Shown here: piece by piece, positions 1 through 4,482 of the stretch
Numbering within the stretch: the stretch's first letter is position 1
How the letters are laid out: the number at the start of each line of letters is the position of its first letter
DNA from: JAGOUY01 sp964562155
GTDB taxonomy: Bacteria > Patescibacteriota > Patescibacteriia > 2-12-FULL-60-25
Assembly (NCBI GenBank): GCA_964562155.1
Contig: CAZLRU010000029.1
Location: 1 to 6,634 of the forward strand
DNA length: 6,634 nt
Reading direction: 5' to 3'
Program-made: the position numbers and the translations under genes
The notes under the pieces: model-generated
The model's database searches: none
What the model was told of the DNA's origin: nothing
What the model saw: the letters and a program-made list of their open reading frames with translations, nothing else

Positions 1-53
1 AACCCACGCTAACGGTTTTGGAGACCGTTGTACTACCATTATACGACGCCCCT
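1..53 (-). tRNA. trnW: tRNA-Trp (anticodon CCA), 3' part cut by window edge
   Basis: Read on the minus strand from base 53, the sequence folds as a tRNA. The acceptor 5' strand is AGGGGCG, followed by T8 and C9. The D-arm is GTAT / loop AATGGTA (with the invariant GG) / GTAC, then A26. The anticodon arm is ACGGT / loop CTCCAAA / ACCGT, which places CCA at positions 34-36 and so identifies tRNA-Trp. A short variable loop (TAGC) follows, and the T-stem strand GTGGG plus TT reaches the window edge. The rest of the T-arm, the 3' acceptor strand and the CCA end lie outside the window. The acceptor and anticodon arms closely resemble E. coli tRNA-Trp. In many bacteria tRNA-Trp lies just upstream of secE-nusG, so those genes may follow off the left edge; that is an expectation, not something visible here. 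Confidence 0.93.
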
Positions 54-55
54 AA

Positions 56-94
56 AGACTCAATCTGTGACGCTAAGGCTACACAAATGAGTCT
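56..94 (-). repeat. interrupted inverted repeat (hairpin) between glyA and tRNA-Trp
   Basis: AGACTCA (56-62) and TGAGTCT (88-94) are perfect 7-bp complements. Inside them TGTG (66-69) pairs with CACA (82-85) across a small internal loop, leaving a 12-base loop. On the minus-strand transcript the hairpin is followed by a short T stretch and then directly by the tRNA 5' end. It could be a weak glyA terminator or a structured tRNA leader. The T stretch is too short for a confident terminator call. Confidence 0.45.
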
Positions 95-104
95 CGTCTG
101 ACAA
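76..104 (-). promoter_or_regulatory. possible tRNA-Trp promoter
   Basis: On the minus strand TTGTCA (104-99, five of six matches to TTGACA) is followed after exactly 17 bases by TAGCCT (81-76, three of six matches to TATAAT). A GC-rich GCGTC stretch lies just downstream, as in many stable-RNA promoters. Transcription would start near base 69, giving a leader of about 16 bases before the tRNA. The -10 box is weak and the tRNA could instead be read through from glyA. Confidence 0.3.
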
Positions 105-113
105 GGGTTGGGC

Positions 114-1448
114 TTATTTTATGGCTGGTAACGGAAATGGTTGGCACATCTTCTTCACTTCTTGGCGTAGTTCTGCGTAAAACGGATCTGTTTTTAGCGT
201 CTTACGAAACTCTTTCATGACGCCCTTACGTTCCTCTTTGTCTAAAGGAAAATGGATGGCAAGAATATGATCCGAAACACGTTTGATCACATCCGCGATC
301 TGCTGCATCTCCTTTGTTCCCATGCCTCGACTGGTAGCGGCCGGAGAGCCTAGGCGAAGACCGCTGGGAAAAAACGGCGAGCTCTGATCTCCGGGCACCA
401 TATTACGATTTGCGTAGAGCCCAACCTTTTCAAGGGCTAGGTGGAGAAACATGCCACGCCCAGCTCCCTGCGGAGTCAGATCCACGAGGACAAGATGATT
501 ATCCGTTCCTCCAGATACGAGGCTGAACCCGTGCTCGGTGAGTCGGTTGGCGAGTGCCTGAGCATTTTCGACGACTCGACGGGCATAGTCTTGAAACGCA
601 GGTTCGGAAGCTTCTTTGAGAGCAACCGCAATCCCTGCAATCGTGTTCATGTGTGGCCCGCCTTGTAATCCAGGAATAATAGCTTTATCAATTTTATCTC
701 CCAGCTCTGGATCCTTGGCTAATCCTTTATCCGTCACCATGATCATCGCTCCCCGCGGTCCGCGTAACGTCTTGTGCGTCGTGGTGGTCACGATGTGCGC
801 ATACTTGACCGGGCTTTCATGCGCGCCACCTGCGATTAATCCGGCGATATGAGAAACGTCTGCTACTAGTAGAGCTCCGACTTCGTCTGCAATCTCTGCA
901 AATCGTGCAAATGGAACCCCGCGCGGCATGGCTGTGCCTCCACACCAAATCAAGGTTGGTTTATGTTCGCGTGCATCTTTTTGCAAGCGCTCAAAATCAA
1001 TCTCGCCTTTCGCGGTCATGTAATAGGGCACGCTCTTCCAAAAGATGGAGGTCGCTGATGACTTCCAGCCATGGGTTAAATGTCCGCCATCAAGAAGGTT
1101 GAGTCCCATGCTGGTGTCACCTGGTTTACAAGTAGCAAAGTACACGGCCAAATTCGCGGGACTACCCGAATAGGGTTGTACATTTACATGGGGAACGTGA
1201 AAGAGCTGTTTGGCGCGTTCTTGTGCCAGAGTTTCCACTTTGTCCACCACTTCATTACCGGAGTAGTAACGCTGTCCAGGATATCCTTCCGCGTATTTAT
1301 CGGATAAGACCGTGGAAAGCGTTTCAAGAACAGAGGCGGAAGTATGATTTTCGGAAGGAATAAGGGTGAGTCCTTCGTGTTGGCGAACGGCTTCCGCTTG
1401 AATAAGCTCCAGGATTTCAGGATCGGATTGTTGTAAGGAGGAAAACAT
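114..1448 (-). CDS. glyA: serine hydroxymethyltransferase (GlyA)
   Basis: This is a cytosolic PLP enzyme that interconverts serine plus tetrahydrofolate with glycine plus 5,10-methylene-tetrahydrofolate, supplying glycine and one-carbon units. The protein has 444 residues, against about 417 in E. coli. Family landmarks appear in order: LIPSEN (29-34), KYAEGYPGQRYY with the substrate and PLP tyrosines and glutamate (Y52, E54, Y61, Y62), GGHLTHG (121-127), the cofactor-contacting D197 and H200 in ADVSHIAG, and TTTTHKTLRGPRG (221-233), where K226 is the PLP-binding lysine. GLQGGPH, GTDNH and the carboxylate-binding R365 in SGLRLGSPA follow. The start is taken at ATG 1446-1448 because the homologous N-terminus begins there. 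An in-frame TTG at 1494-1496 would add 16 residues unlike the family and lies at a likely transcription start. No Shine-Dalgarno sequence is visible. Variant positions include Tyr and Pro in QPYSGSPAN, where E. coli has His and Gln. The frame is intact and ends with TAA. Confidence 0.96.
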   Translation of the reverse strand: MFSSLQQSDPEILELIQAEAVRQHEGLTLIPSENHTSASVLETLSTVLSDKYAEGYPGQRYYSGNEVVDKVETLAQERAKQLFHVPHVNVQPYSGSPANLAVYFATCKPGDTSMGLNLLDGGHLTHGWKSSATSIFWKSVPYYMTAKGEIDFERLQKDAREHKPTLIWCGGTAMPRGVPFARFAEIADEVGALLVADVSHIAGLIAGGAHESPVKYAHIVTTTTHKTLRGPRGAMIMVTDKGLAKDPELGDKIDKAIIPGLQGGPHMNTIAGIAVALKEASEPAFQDYARRVVENAQALANRLTEHGFSLVSGGTDNHLVLVDLTPQGAGRGMFLHLALEKVGLYANRNMVPGDQSSPFFPSGLRLGSPAATSRGMGTKEMQQIADVIKRVSDHILAIHFPLDKEERKGVMKEFRKTLKTDPFYAELRQEVKKMCQPFPLPAIK

Positions 1449-1463
1449 AGCAATAGAAAAAGT

Positions 1464-1619
1464 GAATAGGGGAGTAGGCAGTAGAAAAGTAGTCAAGAAT
1501 TACAACATAGGTATGGAAAAAGGGATTGAGGCGATCATACGCGTCCCGTGTCTTAGCGACAAGCTATGCCTTTGCCACAGCTGCTTTCCTACTACCTACT
1601 ACCCACCCCCTGCTTATTC
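1464..1619. repeat. inverted pair of CTACT heptad repeats flanking the divergent promoters
   Basis: AGTAGGCAGTAG (1473-1484) and CTACTACCTACT (1589-1600) are inverted copies matching at 11 of 12 positions, about 104 bases apart. Each arm contains two CTACT units with a 7-base period. Each is followed, in its own outward direction, by a C-rich stretch and then TATTC (minus strand 1468-1464; plus strand 1615-1619). On the plus side CCTACTA is tandemly duplicated (1588-1594, 1595-1601). The arms sit in the leaders of glyA and murC respectively. They could bind a shared regulator or be leader RNA elements. The pattern is visible; the function is unknown. Confidence 0.5.
1499..1507 (-). promoter_or_regulatory. 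candidate extended -10 promoter of glyA
   Basis: On the minus strand TGTTGTAAT (1507-1499) combines a TGn extension with TGTAAT, five of six matches to TATAAT. No good -35 is visible 16-18 bases upstream, which is tolerable for an extended -10. Transcription would begin near 1492, giving a glyA leader of about 44 bases. This also argues against use of the in-frame TTG at 1494-1496 as the start codon. Confidence 0.4.
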
Positions 1620-1659
1620 CTAGACGTTTTTCTTCCCTCATCGTAGGCTGGTTACATAT

Positions 1660-3066
1660 ATGTCCGAGATGCCAACCCATGTGCACCTCATCGGAATTGG
1701 CGGTATTAACATGTCCGCCATCGCCAAACTTCTCTTTCGAAGTGGGGTGAAGGTAAGTGGTTCCGATGTTGTCGCTTCCGAGCAGACCGAAGAACTGGCG
1801 CGCAAAGGTATTCCGGTAACCATCGGACATGAGCAGGCGTTTGTGCCGGAGGACGCAACCCTTATTATCTATTCTTCGGCTGTACCGGAGAGCGATCCCG
1901 AACGCCGGCAGGCGCGTGCGCGCGGTTTGCGTGAGCTAACAAACTTCGAGTTTTTGGCTCAGTGGGCCCAGGACCAACGGGTTGTGCTGGTTACGGGAAC
2001 GCATGGAAAAAGTACCACCACGGCGCTAGCGGGTCTTATGCTGATCGAGGGTGGCCTTGATCCCTTAGTTATCGTAGGAAGCAAGGTCCCTGCATTTACG
2101 GATGGAAATGTGCGTTCCGGGGGAGGAAATATTTGGTTGATTGAAGGAGATGAGTACGCACGTCATTTTTTAGCGTTTCAACCGCAGGCCGTTCTGATTA
2201 ATAATATCGAGCTTGATCACACGGATATCTTTCCCACCCTCGATCACATGGTTGGTGCATTTCGAGAGCTTTTGCATCAGGTGCGCGATGGGGGATTGGT
2301 AGTTGCGAACGCGGATGATAGAAACGTGAGCACGTTACTTGGTGGTGAGCGCACGGCGCTTGAAGCTCGCGGAGTGAAGATTGTGACCTATGGATATGGG
2401 GCTCACGCCACGGTGCGTGTGTCGGATGAGGCGATTCGTGTAGGGGAGCAGCTCTTTTTAATCAAAGACGAACGGGGGCAAATGATTCGTGGCTCGCTGC
2501 ATGTCCCTGGACGCATGAATATTTGTAATGCCACGGGAGCGGCTGCGCTTGCGCTTGCGCTAGGCGCGGGTACCGAACCTATTCGTCGAGCGGTAAATGC
2601 CTTTACAGGTATTTGGCGACGCTTTGAGACCATCTCTGACAAGGATGGGGTACTGGTTATCTCTGATTATGGTCATCATCCCACCGCGATTCGTTCTACC
2701 CTAGAAGCGGCTCGCAGTTTTTATCCGGGTCGAAGGATTGTCTTGTGTTTTCAACCGCATCAACACAATCGCACGCGTCAATTATTTCTCGATTTCGTCC
2801 CTTCCTTTGATCTCGCTGACGCGCTTGTTCTGGTAGAGATTTATGATGTCCCTGGACGCAAGACGCATGAAGACGAGCAAGTCTCTTCCAAGGATCTATG
2901 TGATGCGATCCGTCACCACGATGCCGATCGCTTGTCTCAACGTCCTCTGGAGTACGCCGCTACCGTCCACGAGGCATCGCCCATTATTGAGCGCTGGAAG
3001 CGTAAGGGCGACATCGTGATTGTCATGGGGGCGGGGGATGTATATAAAATAGCGGAAAAACTATAA
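1660..3066 (+). CDS. murC: UDP-N-acetylmuramate--L-alanine ligase (MurC)
   Basis: This cytoplasmic ligase uses ATP to join L-alanine to UDP-MurNAc, the first amino-acid addition in peptidoglycan precursor synthesis. The protein has 468 residues, close to E. coli MurC (491). The N-terminal Rossmann-like domain has GIGGINMS (12-19) and VSGSD (32-36). The central ATPase domain has the P-loop GTHGKSTTT (113-121), EGDEY (162-166) and NNIELDH (181-187). The C-terminal domain has RRF (320-322), DYGHHPT (336-342), FQPHQHNRTR (364-373) and GAGDVY (457-462). The P-loop has Ser118 where Thr is usual, a conservative change. The EGDEY and NIELDHTDIF region also resembles Mpl, the murein peptide ligase, but pairing with murB 5 bases downstream and the N-terminal motif favour MurC. 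ATG 1660 is chosen; an in-frame ATG at 1669 would lose only three residues. No Shine-Dalgarno sequence is seen. It ends with TAA. Confidence 0.93.
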   Translation: MSEMPTHVHLIGIGGINMSAIAKLLFRSGVKVSGSDVVASEQTEELARKGIPVTIGHEQAFVPEDATLIIYSSAVPESDPERRQARARGLRELTNFEFLAQWAQDQRVVLVTGTHGKSTTTALAGLMLIEGGLDPLVIVGSKVPAFTDGNVRSGGGNIWLIEGDEYARHFLAFQPQAVLINNIELDHTDIFPTLDHMVGAFRELLHQVRDGGLVVANADDRNVSTLLGGERTALEARGVKIVTYGYGAHATVRVSDEAIRVGEQLFLIKDERGQMIRGSLHVPGRMNICNATGAAALALALGAGTEPIRRAVNAFTGIWRRFETISDKDGVLVISDYGHHPTAIRSTLEAARSFYPGRRIVLCFQPHQHNRTRQLFLDFVPSFDLADALVLVEIYDVPGRKTHEDEQVSSKDLCDAIRHHDADRLSQRPLEYAATVHEASPIIERWKRKGDIVIVMGAGDVYKIAEKL

Positions 3067-3071
3067 ATCAC

Positions 3072-4055
3072 ATGACACCTCTTACTAAGTCTCAAGTTGA
3101 TGCAGCTATCTCACGTTTTCCGGACGTCCGTCTTAACGAACCCATGAACAAGCACACCACCTTTCGTCTTGGTGGTCCTGCTCGTTTGTATGTCGTGGCC
3201 GTCTCTTCTGACGATATAGTACGAGCGATTGAAACAGCTGCCGAACTCAATATTCCCTGGTCTGTCATTGGAGGTGGAACGAATCTGCTCGTCTCTGACG
3301 AAGGGTTTGAGGGTCTCGTGATTCAGGTTGCTCATCAGGCGATATCTATAGAAGGGGAGAGAGTCCGGGTCGAAAGCGGTCTTGTTTCTGCTTTAGTCGC
3401 GCGCAAAACGGTTGAAGCAGGTCTGACCGGGTTCGAATGGGCGGTGGGTCTACCGGGAACAATCGGAGGGGCGATCTATGGCGATGCGGGTTGTTATGGA
3501 GCTGAGATGCGCGATTCCATTGCGTCCGTCGACGTCTATCATATTGCTACAAAAACACGCAAACAGCTCACGAATCAAGAATGTCAATTTGGATACCGTG
3601 ACAGCCTCTTCAAGCACGATAAGCACGTTATTCTCGGTTGCGACCTTCAGCTCAAGAGCGCAGAAGATCCAATGATAAGTCGTGCTATCATGGAGAAGAT
3701 TCTGAATGAGCGTAAAGACAAACAGCCGCTCGGTGAATCAAGCGCAGGCTGCGTCTTCAAAAACGTCGATTATCAAAACGAAAGCGCTCTCGATATTCTC
3801 CGTCGTGATGTCGATGTCCCTGAAGAGATGCTCAAATCAAAGCGATTACCAGCTGGTTGGCTCATCGATCAAGCCGGTCTCAAAGGAATGGCCGTGGGCG
3901 ACTTTCGAGTCAGTGAAAAACACGGCAACTTTTTGTTAAATAAGGGTAAAGGCAAGGCGAGTGATGTTCTCGCCCTCATTTCACTGGTGAAAATGAAAGT
4001 GCGTGATACCTTTGGCATTGAATTGCAGGAAGAGGTGCAATTACTGGGTTTTTAG
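3072..4055 (+). CDS. murB: UDP-N-acetylenolpyruvoylglucosamine reductase (MurB)
   Basis: This FAD enzyme reduces UDP-GlcNAc-enolpyruvate with NADPH to give UDP-MurNAc, the substrate of MurC. The protein has 327 residues. FAD-binding motifs are TTFRLGGPA (29-37), IGGGTNLLVSDEGF (66-79) and GLPGTIGGAIYGDAGCYG (126-143). The active-site pair in FGYRDS is Y175 and R176, matching E. coli Tyr158 and Arg159. GCVFKN (226-231) places Cys227 where E. coli has the proton-donating Ser229. The C-terminal part has AGWLIDQAGLKG (261-272), the HGNF motif (284-287) and the glutamates of LQEEV (318-322), one of which should match E. coli Glu325. Residues about 232-258 form an extra segment between FKN and AGWLID that I would not expect in a compact MurB. 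The start codon lies 5 bases after the murC stop, so coupled translation is likely. No Shine-Dalgarno sequence is seen. It ends with TAG. Confidence 0.95.
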   Translation: MTPLTKSQVDAAISRFPDVRLNEPMNKHTTFRLGGPARLYVVAVSSDDIVRAIETAAELNIPWSVIGGGTNLLVSDEGFEGLVIQVAHQAISIEGERVRVESGLVSALVARKTVEAGLTGFEWAVGLPGTIGGAIYGDAGCYGAEMRDSIASVDVYHIATKTRKQLTNQECQFGYRDSLFKHDKHVILGCDLQLKSAEDPMISRAIMEKILNERKDKQPLGESSAGCVFKNVDYQNESALDILRRDVDVPEEMLKSKRLPAGWLIDQAGLKGMAVGDFRVSEKHGNFLLNKGKGKASDVLALISLVKMKVRDTFGIELQEEVQLLGF

Positions 4056-4061
4056 ACAGGG

Positions 4062-4090
4062 TTGCCCACTCGCTTCCTGGTCTCTACACT
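4062..4090 (+). promoter_or_regulatory. weak candidate promoter for hpf
   Basis: TTGCCC (4062-4067) and TACACT (4085-4090) are spaced by 17 bases, each with four of six consensus matches. Transcription would begin near 4097, only one or two bases before the hpf ATG at 4099, giving a leaderless or nearly leaderless mRNA. This would fit the absence of a Shine-Dalgarno sequence. The matches are weak and hpf may simply be read from murC-murB. Confidence 0.25.
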
Positions 4091-4098
4091 ATCTATAT

Positions 4099-4422
4099 AT
4101 GACCATTAACCTCACCCAAAAGGGACTGGAGTTAACCCCAGCAATAAGGCAGTACGTAGAAGAAAAGATGGAGTCATTGAAAAAGTACCTAGGAGATGTT
4201 GATTTTATCGATGTTGAGGTCGGAATGAGCACCCATCATCATCAAAAAGGCGAGGTTTTTTTCTGCAAAATAAATGTGACCTGCATGGGTGAGTTGCTCC
4301 ATATTGAGGAAGAGCGGGCGGATCTCTATGCGGCGATTGACGGTGTCCGTGATAGCTTAAAAGAGACGGTTCTCCAGCACAAAGACCGCCTCAAGGACAA
4401 GCGCAAAGAGGGGGCTGAGTAG
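4099..4422 (+). CDS. hpf: short-form ribosome hibernation promoting factor (HPF/RaiA family)
   Basis: Proteins of this family bind the decoding region of the 30S subunit and inactivate ribosomes in slow or stationary growth. The protein has 107 residues, so it is a short form like E. coli HPF (95) or RaiA/YfiA (113). It lacks the C-terminal dimerisation domain of the long forms found beside secA in Firmicutes. It starts with the family strand MTINLTQKGLELTPAIRQYV, has the basic helix KMESLKKYLG (about 34-43), and ends with the strongly conserved DLYAAIDGVRDSL and a Lys/Arg-rich tail HKDRLKDKRKEG. ATG 4099 is chosen because the family N-terminus begins there; the frame is open further upstream to 4003, but that part overlaps murB and matches nothing. 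It lies 43 bases after murB and is followed by a terminator-like hairpin. It ends with TAG. Confidence 0.94.
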   Translation: MTINLTQKGLELTPAIRQYVEEKMESLKKYLGDVDFIDVEVGMSTHHHQKGEVFFCKINVTCMGELLHIEEERADLYAAIDGVRDSLKETVLQHKDRLKDKRKEGAE

Positions 4423-4431
4423 ATTCCATAA

Positions 4432-4460
4432 AAAAGAAGGGCTAGACCCTTCTTTTGCAT
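4432..4460 (+). terminator. intrinsic terminator after hpf
   Basis: AAAAGAAGGG (4432-4441) and CCCTTCTTTT (4447-4456) form a perfect 10-bp stem closed by the five-base loop CTAGA. The 3' arm itself ends in TTTT, followed by GCAT. The 5' arm begins with a run of A, so the element could also stop transcription from the other strand. It starts 10 bases after the hpf stop codon and ends 26 bases before the secA ATG. It probably ends the murC-murB-hpf transcript or lowers read-through into secA. Confidence 0.75.
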
Positions 4461-4482
4461 TAGGCTAAGCTGAGCTAACTGT

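Larger units (their letters stand above)
1449..1659. promoter_or_regulatory. divergent intergenic region between glyA and murC
   Basis: These 211 bases lie between two divergently transcribed genes, so they should hold promoters for both. A candidate extended -10 for glyA and a pair of inverted CTACT-type repeats are listed separately. The murC side is pyrimidine-rich (about 1581-1640). I found no pair of -35 and -10 boxes there good enough to call: TTGCCA at 1572-1577 matches a -35 well, but its 17-base-spaced partner is poor. No small open reading frame or RNA gene is convincing here. Confidence 0.6.

Noticed and set aside
441..1307. Plus-strand open frames of 65-78 codons opposite glyA
   Set aside because: They lie antisense to a clearly conserved gene, resemble no family and have no initiation signals.
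1449..1496. A 16-residue hydrophobic N-terminal extension of GlyA from TTG 1494-1496, resembling a signal peptide
   Set aside because: It begins at a TTG, does not match the family N-terminus, and lies at a probable transcription start. ATG 1446-1448 fits SHMT alignments.
2545..2562. Tandem GCGCTT-like hexamers in murC
   Set aside because: They encode an Ala-Leu run in a conserved helix; three short copies are expected by chance.
1660..3066. Possibility that murC is Mpl (murein peptide ligase)
   Set aside because: The central EGDEY and NIELDHTDIF motifs are Mpl-like, but the GIGGINMS N-terminus, overall length and adjacency to murB favour MurC.
4003..4098. A 32-residue N-terminal extension of HPF overlapping the end of murB
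   Set aside because: The HPF family begins at MTINLTQ (ATG 4099). The extension is out-of-frame murB coding sequence.
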